64,000 bases of DNA, from the NCBI RefSeq assembly GCF_014646355.1, contig NZ_BMNH01000008.1:173280-237279 (forward strand), in the 5' to 3' direction. Below the pieces are notes generated by a model, which worked only from the letters and a program-made list of their open reading frames with translations, had not been told where the DNA came from and did no database searches. The position numbers and the translations under genes were made by a program. The stretch is from Nonomuraea cavernae. GTDB taxonomy: Bacteria; Actinomycetota; Actinomycetes; Streptosporangiales; Streptosporangiaceae. Positions 48,847 to 58,877 of the stretch are shown here, in pieces; positions within the stretch are counted from its first letter, which is position 1, and the number at the start of each line of letters is the position of its first letter.

Positions 48847-51800
48847 ATGGGGGGACGCAAACGCGGCCTCGCCGTGGGCGGCGCGTTCTTGTGCGCGCTC
48901 GTCATGGTGTGGAGCGGTCCAGTCAACGCGGTGCAGGCACCACATGACAAGATCGTGTCAGACAACCCGGTCAACTACACCCCGCACGTGCTCGACGGGT
49001 TCGTCAACGCCGTCGTCCAGATCGGGAACAAGGTCTATGTCGGCGGTGAGTTCACCCAGGTCCAGGAGGACGACAGCCCCACCGTCCTGACCCGCAACAG
49101 CCTCTTCGCGTTCGATCCGGTCACCGGAGCGATCGACACCACGTTCACGCCGAGCGTGGACGGCGAGGTCAGAGCCCTCCTGCCCGCTCCGGACGGCGCG
49201 TCCGTCTACGTGGGAGGCGCGTTCGGGCAGGTGAACGGCATCACCAACCGCCGCCTCACCCGGCTCAGCACCACCGACGGCACCGCGCTGCCGGGCTTCA
49301 CGCCGTCGGTCGACGCCCGCGTCAACGACCTGCGCCTGGCGAACGGCCGGCTCTACGTCGCGGGCGCGTTCACCACCGTGGACGGCCAGCCCCAGGCGGC
49401 GCTCGCCACGCTGAACCCGGCCACCGGGGCCCGCGACGCCTACTACGACCTCGCCGTCTCCGGCACCCACGACGGCGGCACCACCGCCGTGCTGAAGATG
49501 GACGTCACCCCCGACGAGACCCGCCTGGTCGCCGTCGGCAACTTCACCACGGTCGGCGGTCAGGCGCGGCGCCAGATCGTCCAGGTCGACCTCACCGGCC
49601 CGGCGGCGGCCCTGGCCAACTGGCAGACCACCCGCTTCGCCGACGCCTGCTCCAGCGCCTTCGACAGCTACATGCGCGACGTCGACTACTCGCCGGACGG
49701 CCGCTTCTTCGTGGTCACCACCACGGGGGCGTACTCGGGCGGCCCGCCGAGGCTGTGCGACACCCAGACCCGATGGGAGACGTACGCCACGGGCACCGGC
49801 CAGAACCCGACCTGGGCCAACTACACCGGCGGCGACACCACGTACGCGGTCGGCGTCACCTCCAAGGCGGTCTACATCGGCGGCCACTTCCGCTGGCTGA
49901 ACAACCCCTTCGCCGCTGACAACGCCGGCCCCGGATCCGTCAGCCGGGAGGGCATCGCCGCGCTCGACCCGCGCACCGGCCTGCCGTTCACCTGGAACCC
50001 GGGCCGGACCCTGGGAGTCGGCGTGTTCGACCTGACCGCCACCCCGCAGGGGCTCTGGGTCGGCAGCGACACCGACCGCATCGGCAACTGGGAGTATCAC
50101 GGCCGCCTGGCCCTCTTCCCGCACACCGGCGGGGCCACGGTGACCCGGCCGTTCCAGGGCGAGCTGCCCGGCACCCTGTACCAGGCGGGCCTCGGCTCCA
50201 TCGTCGTCAACGACAACGTCCAGCAGCGGAGCTACGACGGCACCACGCTGGGCGCGGTGACGTCCGTGCCCAACGGCGGCCTCGACTGGTCCAGCTCCCG
50301 CGGCGCCTTCATGCTCAGCGGGCAGCTCTACACCGGCTGGTCCGACGGCAAGCTCTACAAGCGGACGTTCGACGGGACCACCTTCGGCACCGCGGCCGAG
50401 GTCAACCTCAACGGCCTGACCGATTTCGGGTCGGACCTGCAGAACGCCACCGCGATGTTCTACGCGGGCGGGCGGATCTACTTCACCCGCAGCGGCCAGT
50501 CCTCGCTCTACTACCGCTGGTTCAACACCGAGAGCGAGATCGTCGGAGCCCAGCGCTTCACCGCCAGCTCGAACGTCTCCGGCATCGACTTCAGCCGGGT
50601 CGGCGGGATGTTCCTGTCGGGCGGCAAGCTGTACTTCACCGACCGCCTGTCCAACAACTTCCGCCGGATCGACTTCGCCAACGGCGCGCCGGTGGCGGGC
50701 ACCGCGGTGACGCTCAGCAGCTCCGGCGAATGGCGTCAGCGCGGCCTGTTCCTGTACTCGCCCACGGGGGCGACGGCGCCCAACGCCACCCCCACGGCGG
50801 CGCTCCAGGTGTCGTGCACCGACCTCGCCTGCACCGCCCGCAACACCGGATCGCTGGACCCCGACGGCACCCTGGTGGCCACGGCGTGGGACTTCGGTGA
50901 CGGCAACACCGGCACCGGCGCGGTCGCCCCGCACACCTACGCCGCACCCGGCACCTACCCGGTCACCGTGACCGTGACCGACGAGCAGGGAGCCACGGCC
51001 ACCGCCACGCAGAACGTCACCGTCCTCGGCGCGAACCAGCCGCCGACGGCCGACTTCGCGGCCACCTGCACCGCCCTGGCCTGCGACTTCGACGCCAGCC
51101 TCGCCTCCGACCCGGACGGTTCCATCGTCTCCTACGCCTGGGAGTACGGAGACTCCGCCACCGGGACTGGCCAGTCGGCCTCGCACACCTACGCCGCGGC
51201 CGGCTCGTACGACGTGAAGCTGACCGTGACCGACGACAGGGGCGGCACGCACGCGGTGACGAAGACCTTCACCGTGGCCCCGGCCTCGGCGAACATCCAG
51301 TACGTCGGCCAGGCGGCGGTCAACGGCAACCAGGTGACCCACACCGTCACGGTGCCGGCCGGCGTCGCGGGCGGCGACGGGATGCTGCTGTTCATGACCG
51401 TCAACAGCTCCGGCGTGACGATCCCCGACCCGACCGGCGTGACGGGGTGGACCCTCGTCGACACCAAGGACAACGGGGGAGTCGTCACCAAGGTGTGGAA
51501 GAAGGTGGCCTCACCCGAGGACGGCGGCGATCCACTGTCGGTCACGCTGTCGGCGCAGTCCAAGGCGGATCTGACCCTCGTCGCCTACCGCGGCGTGTCG
51601 GCGAACGTCCTGCAGGGGCACGCGGGCGTCATCGAGACGGTCACCCAGGCCGCCCACACCACTCCGTCCATCGGGGTGCCCGGCTCGGCGAGCTGGGTCG
51701 TGTCCTACTGGGGCGAGAAGTCCTCGGCCACCACGGCCTGGACCGCGCCGGCGGGGGAGACCGTGCGCTCCACCCTGGTCGGCACCGGATCGGGGCGGGT

Positions 51801-51927
51801 GGCCAGCCTGGTGACCGACGGCAACGCGCCGGCCGCCTCGGGCGCCCACGCCGGTCTCACCGCCACGGCCGACTCCGCGAGCCTGCGCGCCACCATGTGG
51901 AGCCTGGTCCTGGAGCCCACCCCGTGA
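48847..51927 (+). CDS. Secreted beta-propeller/PKD-domain protein, copy 2
   Basis: 1,026 residues and clearly a paralogue of the preceding gene along its whole length. The signal peptide is at 1-28 (SGPVNAVQ), the propeller at about 30-640, PKD domains near 645-727 and 730-812, and the beta C-terminal domain to the end. A strong AAGGAGG precedes the ATG at 48847. Copy 2 shares a 60-bp identical DNA stretch with copy 1 in the propeller. The two proteins differ most in the surface loops of the propeller and around the first PKD domain. Function inferred as extracellular binding or structural protein of the polysaccharide layer. Confidence 0.87.
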   Translation: MGGRKRGLAVGGAFLCALVMVWSGPVNAVQAPHDKIVSDNPVNYTPHVLDGFVNAVVQIGNKVYVGGEFTQVQEDDSPTVLTRNSLFAFDPVTGAIDTTFTPSVDGEVRALLPAPDGASVYVGGAFGQVNGITNRRLTRLSTTDGTALPGFTPSVDARVNDLRLANGRLYVAGAFTTVDGQPQAALATLNPATGARDAYYDLAVSGTHDGGTTAVLKMDVTPDETRLVAVGNFTTVGGQARRQIVQVDLTGPAAALANWQTTRFADACSSAFDSYMRDVDYSPDGRFFVVTTTGAYSGGPPRLCDTQTRWETYATGTGQNPTWANYTGGDTTYAVGVTSKAVYIGGHFRWLNNPFAADNAGPGSVSREGIAALDPRTGLPFTWNPGRTLGVGVFDLTATPQGLWVGSDTDRIGNWEYHGRLALFPHTGGATVTRPFQGELPGTLYQAGLGSIVVNDNVQQRSYDGTTLGAVTSVPNGGLDWSSSRGAFMLSGQLYTGWSDGKLYKRTFDGTTFGTAAEVNLNGLTDFGSDLQNATAMFYAGGRIYFTRSGQSSLYYRWFNTESEIVGAQRFTASSNVSGIDFSRVGGMFLSGGKLYFTDRLSNNFRRIDFANGAPVAGTAVTLSSSGEWRQRGLFLYSPTGATAPNATPTAALQVSCTDLACTARNTGSLDPDGTLVATAWDFGDGNTGTGAVAPHTYAAPGTYPVTVTVTDEQGATATATQNVTVLGANQPPTADFAATCTALACDFDASLASDPDGSIVSYAWEYGDSATGTGQSASHTYAAAGSYDVKLTVTDDRGGTHAVTKTFTVAPASANIQYVGQAAVNGNQVTHTVTVPAGVAGGDGMLLFMTVNSSGVTIPDPTGVTGWTLVDTKDNGGVVTKVWKKVASPEDGGDPLSVTLSAQSKADLTLVAYRGVSANVLQGHAGVIETVTQAAHTTPSIGVPGSASWVVSYWGEKSSATTAWTAPAGETVRSTLVGTGSGRVASLVTDGNAPAASGAHAGLTATADSASLRATMWSLVLEPTP

Positions 51928-51973
51928 ACCGGCCGACCGTGAACCGGCCGATGTGACCGGCTGATCGAACACG

Positions 51974-52000
51974 AACGGGCCGCCTCTCCGGCGGCCCGTT
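51974..52000 (+). terminator. Hairpin terminator after copy 2
   Basis: 11-bp arms (AACGGGCCGCC at 51974-51984 and its complement at 51990-52000) around the loop TCTCC, 47 bp after the stop. This is a compact GC-rich terminator facing the convergent SARP gene. Confidence 0.75.
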
Positions 52001-52001
52001 C

Positions 52002-52078
52002 CGCGTTCCCGGGTCGCGTTCCGGGTCGCTTTCCCTTGGGGCGCTTTCCCCGGGTCTCGTTCCCGGGTCGCGTTCGCC
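52002..52078. repeat. Degenerate CGTTCCCGGGTCG-type repeats
   Basis: Five or six imperfect copies of a 12-13 bp unit (TTCCCGGGTCGCG and variants such as TTTCCCTTGGGGCGC) lie directly after the terminator and just before the end of the convergent SARP gene. They contain short CCCGGG palindromes. Function unknown. Confidence 0.7.
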
Positions 52079-52086
52079 GGATCGTG

Positions 52087-52953
52087 TCAGCCGGCGAGGC
52101 CGTGGCCGTCCGTGCCGGACCGCCTGGCGCAGACCGGGCAGTTGGTCCGCCGGTCGCGCCGATGGTGGCAGCGGCCGCGTCGCGCGTGGCCGTGGCCCGA
52201 GGCCGGCGCCACGACCAGCGCGGGGTCGCTGCTCAGGATCGCCAGCTGCAACCGGCGCAGCTCCGGTGAGGGCTCCAGGCCCAGCTCGCTACTGAGGATC
52301 CGCCGGCCGTCCTGATAGACCTCCAGGGCCTCCGCCTGGCGGCCGGTCGCGTACAGGGCGATCATGAGCTGGCCGCGGAACCGCTCCTGGAGCGGATACT
52401 CCCTGACCAGGACCGTCAGCTCGCCGATGAGACCCGCGTGCCGGCGCAGCCGGAGGTCGGCGTCGACGCGGTCGGCCAGCGCGGCGAGGCGCTCCTCTTC
52501 CAGCCGGGTGGCGTGCAGCCGCAGCAGCGGGATGTCGTGCAGGCCGGACAGGGCCGGCCCGCGCCAGTTGTCGAGACCGGCCCGGAGCAGGTCGCTGCCC
52601 TTGGCGAGGTCCTTCGCGCCGAGGGCTCGGCGTCCCCGGCGGACGAGCGCCTCGAACCTCCAGGCGTCGACGGCGTCGCCGGGCAGGCGCATGAGGTAGC
52701 CCGTCGACTCGTGCGTGATCGGCACTCCCGCTCCGAGGGTCTGCCTGAGGCGGTGGATCTGGAGCCGGAGGCGTCCGGCGCCCGCCTCACCCGCGTCGGT
52801 CCCCCAGAGGGCGTCGACGAGGGCGTCACTGCCCGCCACCGTGCCCCGGTGGCAGAGCAGCATGGCGAGCAGGCTGCGCTGTTTGATCGATCGAAGGGGT
52901 AATTGATCGTTCCCATCCCGCACTTCCAGCGCACCCAGAATGCCGAATTGCAT
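52087..52953 (-). CDS. SARP-type transcriptional regulator (BTAD domain) with Cys/His-rich tail
   Basis: 288 residues. The N-terminal OmpR-like winged helix (MQFGILGALEVRDGNDQLPLRSIKQRSLLAMLLCHRG...) and the BTAD domain (DAWRFEALVRRGRRALGAKD... PLQERFRGQLMIALYATGRQAEALEVYQDGRRILSSELGLEPSPELRRLQ) match the SARP/AfsR group, whose members activate neighbouring biosynthetic genes. After the BTAD domain come about 35 residues with CHHRRDRRTNCPVC, a possible zinc-binding CHH...CxxC cluster not typical of SARPs. It is transcribed away from the deacetylase gene 188 bp upstream, so it may control the Pel-like operon or the tandem paralogues. Confidence 0.88.
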   Translation of the reverse strand: MQFGILGALEVRDGNDQLPLRSIKQRSLLAMLLCHRGTVAGSDALVDALWGTDAGEAGAGRLRLQIHRLRQTLGAGVPITHESTGYLMRLPGDAVDAWRFEALVRRGRRALGAKDLAKGSDLLRAGLDNWRGPALSGLHDIPLLRLHATRLEEERLAALADRVDADLRLRRHAGLIGELTVLVREYPLQERFRGQLMIALYATGRQAEALEVYQDGRRILSSELGLEPSPELRRLQLAILSSDPALVVAPASGHGHARRGRCHHRRDRRTNCPVCARRSGTDGHGLAG

Positions 52954-53147
52954 GGGTCTCCCCCCGTGCGTGTCAGCTTATTACGACCCAAGGAAGGATA
53001 TTGGGTCCGATCGTCTTGTGAAACGTTGACCGGGAAATCGCGATGAAACCGTCGAGAAACTGTCGGTAATCAGAATCGAGGCTTGGCCGGTGACATATCC
53101 GCTGGCTGTATTCCGCTTTCGCGGCCGGGAAGTCAGGTGGGATGAAA

Positions 53148-55295
53148 ATGAGTAACATTCAGCGAATCGGATTCGCGCGACCCCGCAACTGGGCGGTCGT
53201 GGCCGGGTCGGCACTGGCGATGTGCGGCCTTTTCACGGCCAATTCCCAGGCGGCCGTGACCACGGCCGCGGACGAGCCCGGCAAGGCGCACGCCTTCCCG
53301 ATCAAGGCGCCGGTGGCGCGTCCGAAGGTGGACAAGCTCGGCCCGCTCCCCACGATGACGGGCACCGTGCCCGTGCAGCGGTCCACGACGGTCGCCCGCA
53401 CCAGCGCCGCGCTCACCGCCGCCGCCAACGACCGGGTGGGGCTGCGCGCCCTGGTCGTCGCCGTGGACGAGGACGACTGGGGCGTCGCGACCTGGAAGTC
53501 CGTGCTCGACCGCGTGGGCGCGGCGTACGACGTGCTCTACACCCGCACCCAACCGCTCACCGCGCAGAGCCTGCTCCAGGGCGACGGCACCGGCCGCTAC
53601 AACGCGATCCTGCTGACCAACAACTCGCTGCTGCACCCCGACGGCGACGGCGGTTTCGTCAGCGGGCTCGACACCGCAGAATGGAACGTTCTATGGGCCT
53701 ACGAGCGTGACTTCGGGGTGCGCCAGGCCTCCCTCTACACCGCGTACGGGACCTTCCCCGAGGACTACTGCCTGCGCGCGGGCAGCGAAGGGGGCGTCGG
53801 TGACACCCCGATCAGCACCCAGCTGACCACGGCCGGCGCGGGCGTCTTCGACTACCTCAAGTCGGGCGTCAACGTGCCGATCTCGCTGTCCTACGTCTAC
53901 CGCGGCACCATCGCCGCGGGCTGCTCGGCCGACCCCGTCATCACCGCGGGCGGCGACGTGCTGGGCGTGCGCAGCACCTCGACCGACGGCCGCGAGCGGA
54001 TGGCCCTCACCTTCACCTCCAACCAGTACCTGCCGCAGGCCGACCTGCTCACCTACGGCCTGTTCCGCTGGGCCACCCGGGGTCTCTTCTTGGGCGAGCA
54101 GCGCCACTACCTCAACGCCGACGTGGACGACTGGTTCAGCTACACCGACCACCTGAAGGCCGACGGCACCCTCGACACCGACCCGGGCTTCCGGCTGACC
54201 AGGTCGGACGCGGTCGCTTTCTACAACCGGCAGAACAGCTTCCGCTCGGCCAACTCGCTGGCCTCCGCCTTCAAGCTGAACATCGCCTACAACGGCGAGG
54301 GCGCCGAGCTGCTCTCCCTGCCGACGTGCCTGCTCAACCTGCCCGTCCTCGACGGGCTGACCTCCTACTCGCGCTGCCGCGCCTCGTCCTTCACCTGGAT
54401 CAACCACACGTTCTCGCACCCGAAGATGAACTCGACGGACTACGGGACCAACTACTCCGAGATCCTGGCCAACCGCACCAGGGCCGGGCTCCTCGGGCTG
54501 AGTGTGGACCCGAAGGTCCTCAAGACCGGCGAATACTCCGGCCTCGGCGTCTACCACCCCGACCCTGACAACGACATCGACCCGCCCACCGACCACGGGC
54601 TGGCCGCCTCCAACCCCGAGCTGCTGCGCGCGGCCAAGGACCTCGGCGTGAAGTACCTGCACGGCAACATGTCCTTCAACAGCCACAAGCCGTCGTGCTT
54701 CAACTGCGGCATCTACCACCCGCTGGAGCCCGCCGTCATGGTGGTGCCCGACTGGCCCACCAACATCGCCTACCACACGACGACGCCGGACGAGGAGACG
54801 CTCTTCTACAACTCCTACTACGGGCCGTCGGGCAAGTTCCCCTACTGGCCGGCCAACCAGACCTACGCGCAGATCATCGGGCACGAGAGTGACGTGGCGA
54901 TGCAGCACGTCATGTCCGGCTCGGTCTACACGCACACCTTCCACCAGGGCAACGCGCGCGACTACGGCTCGGGCAAGAGCCTCGTCTTCGACTGGCTGGA
55001 GGCCGTGGCGGCCAAGTACAACTCCTACTACAAGGTGCCGCTGCTCACCCCAAACTGGGGCACCCTGGCCGAATACACCGAGAACCGCACCAAGCACTTC
55101 GCCGGCCTCGGCAACGTGAACGCCGTCTACGACCGCGTGGCCGACACGGTCACCTTCACCTCCACCGCCGCCACCACCGTCTTCGCCACCAACGCCGCGG
55201 TCGCCGGCGCGACGGCGTACGGCACCGACACCGTCGGCCAGGTCACGCTGGCCGCGGGCACCCCTGTCACCGTCGCCGCGAGCGTTCGCCCGTGA
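53148..55295 (+). CDS. Secreted Agd3/CE18-like polysaccharide deacetylase
   Basis: 715 residues from the ATG at 53148, chosen for its AGGTGG at good spacing; an ATG at 53142 is in frame. A long signal peptide ends near SQAAVT. Family-like features: an N-terminal region with LRALVVAVDEDDWGVATWKSVLDRVG, a Rossmann-like segment, and the deacetylase core with NADVDDWFS (metal-binding/catalytic Asp pair, about residue 325) and WINHTFSHPKMN (HxxxH metal ligands, about 420). Agd3 deacetylates galactosaminogalactan. Here it heads an operon with PelF, an epimerase and GH114 enzymes, so partial deacetylation of an amino-sugar polymer is likely. Extracytoplasmic. Confidence 0.82.
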   Translation: MSNIQRIGFARPRNWAVVAGSALAMCGLFTANSQAAVTTAADEPGKAHAFPIKAPVARPKVDKLGPLPTMTGTVPVQRSTTVARTSAALTAAANDRVGLRALVVAVDEDDWGVATWKSVLDRVGAAYDVLYTRTQPLTAQSLLQGDGTGRYNAILLTNNSLLHPDGDGGFVSGLDTAEWNVLWAYERDFGVRQASLYTAYGTFPEDYCLRAGSEGGVGDTPISTQLTTAGAGVFDYLKSGVNVPISLSYVYRGTIAAGCSADPVITAGGDVLGVRSTSTDGRERMALTFTSNQYLPQADLLTYGLFRWATRGLFLGEQRHYLNADVDDWFSYTDHLKADGTLDTDPGFRLTRSDAVAFYNRQNSFRSANSLASAFKLNIAYNGEGAELLSLPTCLLNLPVLDGLTSYSRCRASSFTWINHTFSHPKMNSTDYGTNYSEILANRTRAGLLGLSVDPKVLKTGEYSGLGVYHPDPDNDIDPPTDHGLAASNPELLRAAKDLGVKYLHGNMSFNSHKPSCFNCGIYHPLEPAVMVVPDWPTNIAYHTTTPDEETLFYNSYYGPSGKFPYWPANQTYAQIIGHESDVAMQHVMSGSVYTHTFHQGNARDYGSGKSLVFDWLEAVAAKYNSYYKVPLLTPNWGTLAEYTENRTKHFAGLGNVNAVYDRVADTVTFTSTAATTVFATNAAVAGATAYGTDTVGQVTLAAGTPVTVAASVRP

Positions 55296-56719
55296 AGGTG
55301 ACGTTCGTCTCGGAGGGCACCTACCCTTTCGCGATGGGCGGGGTGAGCGTCTGGATGGACCAGCTCATCCGGGGTATGCCCGCCTACCGGTGGGACGTGG
55401 TCACGATGACCGTGGACGGCGCCGAACGGCCCGTCTGGGACCTGCCGGACAATCTCGACCAGGTCATCTCCATGCCGTTGTGGAAGACCGACTACCGGCG
55501 CTCCCCGCGGGCGCCGGGCCCGGCCTTCGAGCAGGCGTACGAACGTTTCCTCCACATGGTGCTGACCCCGGCCGTCATGGGCGCGGGCAGCGCGGAGTTC
55601 CTGGAGGTGCTGGAGGCGCTCTTCAGGTACGCCCACGCGGGCGGTGACCTGGCCGGCGCGCTCACCACCAACGAGTCGCTGACCCAGCTCATGGACTCGT
55701 GGTACTGGAACAGGACAGACGGGATCAACCTGGCCGACGCGATCACCGCCGGCCATCTCATGGGTCACATGCTGCGTCCGCTGGCCGAGCCGCCGCTGCG
55801 CACCGACCTGACCCATGTGGCGATGAACGGCCTGAGCATGCTCGTCGCGATGGTCGCCAAATGGCAGTACGGGACCCCCATCGTGCTGTCCGAGCACGGC
55901 GTCTACCTGAGGGAGAGATACCTGCAGTACGTCAACGAGCCGGTCTCGCACGCGGTCCGGGTGCTCCTGCTCAGCTTCTTCCGGAGGCTGGCGGGAGCCT
56001 CGTACGTCGCGGCCGACCGCATCGCGCCCCACTCCTCGTACAACAAACGCTGGCAGATCCACAACGGCGCCGATCCCGACCGGATCCGCATCATGTACAA
56101 CGGCGTCGACCCCTACGACTTCCCGCTGGCCGAGACGGAGCCCGAGACGCCGACCCTGGTCTTCATGGGCCGGGTGGACCCGCTGAAGGACCTGCACACG
56201 CTGATCCGGGCGTTCGCCATCGTCCGGGACAAGATCCCGGACGCCCGGCTGAGCATCTTCGGCGGCGTGCCCTTCGGCAACGAGTCCTACAAGGAGAGCT
56301 GCGCCGCGCTCGTCGCCGAGCTGGGGCTGCAGGACTCCGCCATCTTCGAGGGCCGGGTGTCCAGCCCGGTCGACGCCTACCACGCGGGCCACGTGGTGAT
56401 GCTCACCAGCATCTCCGAGGGCTTCCCCTACACCGTGGTCGAGGCCATGGCCTGCGGCCGGCCGGTGGTGTGCACCAACGTCGGCGGGGTCGCCGAGGCG
56501 GTGGCCGACGCCGGTTTCGTGGTGCCGCCCCGTGACCACGTGGCCGTCGCCGACGCCGCGGTCCGCCTGCTGAAGGACGCCGCCCTGCGCCGCAGGCTGG
56601 GGGCGATCGCCCGGGGCCGGGTGCTCGACCGCTTCACGTTGCGGCAGTCGCTGGACGACTACCGCGGCGTCTACGAGGAGCTCATCCCGGTCGGCGGCGG
56701 CCCGGAGGCCCACGGATGA
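55292..56719 (+). CDS. pelF: PelF-type glycosyltransferase (GT4 family)
   Basis: 475 residues of GT-B fold. Diagnostic PelF N terminus VTFVSEGTYPFAMGGVSVWMDQLIRGMP, followed by the long insertion region, the central PIVLSEHGVYLRERY, and the C-terminal sugar-nucleotide site FMGRVDPLKDLHTLIRAFAI and SISEGFPYTVVEAMACGRPVVCTNVGGV (E-x7-E). PelF is the cytoplasmic polymerase that builds Pel from UDP-N-acetylgalactosamine/glucosamine. The GTG start overlaps the deacetylase stop by GTGA. The rest of the proteobacterial PelABCDE machinery is not here, so assembly must differ. Confidence 0.92.
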   Translation: MKVTFVSEGTYPFAMGGVSVWMDQLIRGMPAYRWDVVTMTVDGAERPVWDLPDNLDQVISMPLWKTDYRRSPRAPGPAFEQAYERFLHMVLTPAVMGAGSAEFLEVLEALFRYAHAGGDLAGALTTNESLTQLMDSWYWNRTDGINLADAITAGHLMGHMLRPLAEPPLRTDLTHVAMNGLSMLVAMVAKWQYGTPIVLSEHGVYLRERYLQYVNEPVSHAVRVLLLSFFRRLAGASYVAADRIAPHSSYNKRWQIHNGADPDRIRIMYNGVDPYDFPLAETEPETPTLVFMGRVDPLKDLHTLIRAFAIVRDKIPDARLSIFGGVPFGNESYKESCAALVAELGLQDSAIFEGRVSSPVDAYHAGHVVMLTSISEGFPYTVVEAMACGRPVVCTNVGGVAEAVADAGFVVPPRDHVAVADAAVRLLKDAALRRRLGAIARGRVLDRFTLRQSLDDYRGVYEELIPVGGGPEAHG

Positions 56720-58131
56720 CGACCCTCGCGCCCGATGAGGGCGCGGCCCGCCTCGACGAGCTGATCCAACCTCTGGGCACGCGCGTCTTCAGGGCCGTCG
56801 AACCCCTGCAGATGGCCGCCATCCTGGAGTCCGAAGGTCTCAACGACAAGATCGCCCGCGAGAGGTACGGCCATCCCGACGTGTTCTCGCTGGCCGAGGC
56901 GGCCTATGGGCGCGTCGCGCTCATGGAGCCGCCCCGGCCGCCCGCCGCGCCGGTGCTCCGGCAGGCCCGTCCGGCCGCGCAGATGGCGCACGGGCTGCTG
57001 TACGCGCTGCCCGCCGCCCTGCTGCCCGCCGCCTCGGGGCTCGTGGGCCCGCAGTGGCTGATGCCGGGGCTGGTCCTGACCACGGGGATCGGCTGGGTGA
57101 TCGGCAGCGCCGCCGCGCAGATCGCCTACTCGCTGATCGGCCGCGGCTTCCCGCGCTCGGCCGGGCGGATGCTGCGGGCCGGGCTGGTGCTGGGCGTGAG
57201 CGCGGCGGTGCTCACGGCGACGGTGATCGCGGTGGTCAGGGACGGCCCGGTGTCGCTCGTCGCCCTCTGCGTGACGCAGATGGCGTTCCAGATCGCCTCC
57301 GGCATCCTGCTGTTCTACCGGCGCGAGGCGTGGCTCGCCATCATGATGCTGCCCGCCGTGCTCGCCGGGGTCGGCTACGTCGCCGTCGGCGAGGGCCCGG
57401 CCGGTCTCATGGCGGTCTGCCTGGGCGTGGTCTGCGTCGCCGGCCTCGTGGGGGCGGCCATCCTGCTGACCCTGAGGGAGGGCGTCGCCGCCGACCCGCC
57501 CGCGAGCGAACCCCGGCTGCGGACGCTGCTCCGGGCCAACCTCGGCGGCCTGCTCCCGTCGTTCGTCTTCAGCCTGCTGAGCGCGCTCTTCCTGCTCCAG
57601 GCCGAGGCCCGTTACGTCCTCGACCGGACCGACCTCGCCATCGCCGGCGCCGGGCTGGTCTTCGGCATGGGCGTGCTCGAATACCGGGCGCACCGCTTCC
57701 AGGACGAGGCCAGGACCCTGATCCGCGAGGTCTGCTACCCGGCCGAGTTCACCGAGCTGACCCGTGGACTGCTCGCCAGAGGGCTGCTGATCTGCCTGTC
57801 CGTGCTGTCCACGCTCGCCCTGCTGCCGCTCACGTTCCTGTACGCCACCGACGCGCTGTCGTACGGGGCCGCGGTCATGGCCGCCGCCCACGTCACCGTC
57901 GGCGGCTCCTACTTCGTCGCCTTCCTGCTGGCCAGCCAGGGGAAGGTGGCGCACCTGTGCCTGGCGCAGGGCCTGGCCCTCGCCGTTCATCCGGGTGGCC
58001 GCTGGCTGCTGCCCGACCCGCACTCCGCCCTGGCCGACGTGACGCTCTTCCTCACGGCCGGGCTCGTCTTCTTCACGGTGCTGCTCGTCCTCATGGCCCG
58101 GAGTCTCAGGGACGTCCAGCGGTATCGCTGA
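56716..58131 (+). CDS. 12-TM membrane protein, PelG-like
   Basis: 471 residues. About 90 N-terminal cytoplasmic residues ([31 protein letters not shown]...) precede twelve hydrophobic segments. Size, topology and position directly behind pelF suggest a PelG-like MOP-family exporter, but sequence identity to canonical PelG is not obvious and the cytoplasmic N-terminal extension is unusual. It could export the PelF product across the membrane. The ATG overlaps the pelF stop by ATGA. Moderate confidence in the functional name; high confidence that it is a real polytopic membrane protein. Confidence 0.75.
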   Translation: MTTLAPDEGAARLDELIQPLGTRVFRAVEPLQMAAILESEGLNDKIARERYGHPDVFSLAEAAYGRVALMEPPRPPAAPVLRQARPAAQMAHGLLYALPAALLPAASGLVGPQWLMPGLVLTTGIGWVIGSAAAQIAYSLIGRGFPRSAGRMLRAGLVLGVSAAVLTATVIAVVRDGPVSLVALCVTQMAFQIASGILLFYRREAWLAIMMLPAVLAGVGYVAVGEGPAGLMAVCLGVVCVAGLVGAAILLTLREGVAADPPASEPRLRTLLRANLGGLLPSFVFSLLSALFLLQAEARYVLDRTDLAIAGAGLVFGMGVLEYRAHRFQDEARTLIREVCYPAEFTELTRGLLARGLLICLSVLSTLALLPLTFLYATDALSYGAAVMAAAHVTVGGSYFVAFLLASQGKVAHLCLAQGLALAVHPGGRWLLPDPHSALADVTLFLTAGLVFFTVLLVLMARSLRDVQRYR

Positions 58132-58151
58132 CCCCGCAGAAGGGAACCGCA

Positions 58152-58877
58152 ATGCACGTCGTCATTCTGGCCGGTGGCAAGGGTGTTCGCCTGCGTCCGT
58201 ACACGTCGGCCCTGCCCAAACCGCTGGTGCCCATCGGCGAGGAGTACGCGATCCTCGACATCATCCTGCGGCAGCTCACCTCGCAGGGGTTCACCGACGC
58301 GACGCTCGCGGTGGGGCATCTCAGCCCGCTCATCCGCGCGTTCGTCGGCGACGGCTCCCGCTGGGGCCTGACGGTGGACTACACGGAGGAGGTCAAGCCA
58401 CTGTCCACCATCGGCCCGCTGTTCCCGATCAGGGACCGGCTGCCCGACGACTTCCTGGTGATGAACGGCGACGTCCTCACCACGCTCAACTACGCCGAGC
58501 TGCTGACCCGGCACACCGGCTCGGGCATGCCGCTCACGGTCGCCACCTCGCCGCGCGTCGTGAAGATCGACTTCGGGGTGCTCGAAGCGCAGGGCGGGCG
58601 GATCGTCGGCTTCAAGGAGAAGCCCCTGCTCAGCTACCTGGTGAGCATGGGGGTCTACGCCCTGTCGCGCGAGACGATCGCGCACTACCAGGACGGCCTG
58701 CCGTTCGGCTTCGACGAGCTGGTGCTCGACCTGCTCGCGAAGGACACCCCGCCGGGCATCTACGAGTTCGACGGCTACTGGCTCGACATCGGGCGGCCCG
58801 ACGACTACGACGAGGCCAACGCCCGGTTCGACGAGATCCGGCCGCAGCTGCTGCCGTCACCGGAGCGGGTGCGATGA
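58152..58877 (+). CDS. Sugar-1-phosphate nucleotidylyltransferase (NDP-sugar pyrophosphorylase)
   Basis: 241 residues. [39 protein letters not shown] has the GGxGxRLxPxT/PKP active-site signature; [17 protein letters not shown] provides the metal-binding Asp and [19 protein letters not shown] the second conserved region. It activates a sugar-1-phosphate as a nucleotide sugar, presumably feeding PelF or the dehydrogenase. No acyltransferase beta-helix is fused. A 20-bp gap follows the PelG-like gene. Confidence 0.9.
   Translation: MHVVILAGGKGVRLRPYTSALPKPLVPIGEEYAILDIILRQLTSQGFTDATLAVGHLSPLIRAFVGDGSRWGLTVDYTEEVKPLSTIGPLFPIRDRLPDDFLVMNGDVLTTLNYAELLTRHTGSGMPLTVATSPRVVKIDFGVLEAQGGRIVGFKEKPLLSYLVSMGVYALSRETIAHYQDGLPFGFDELVLDLLAKDTPPGIYEFDGYWLDIGRPDDYDEANARFDEIRPQLLPSPERVR

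Noticed and set aside
48958..51342. Long minus-strand ORF (794 codons) opposite the second PKD gene
   Set aside because: Antisense of a secreted protein with a signal peptide, PKD domains and a strong ribosome site; the antisense product has no recognisable features.
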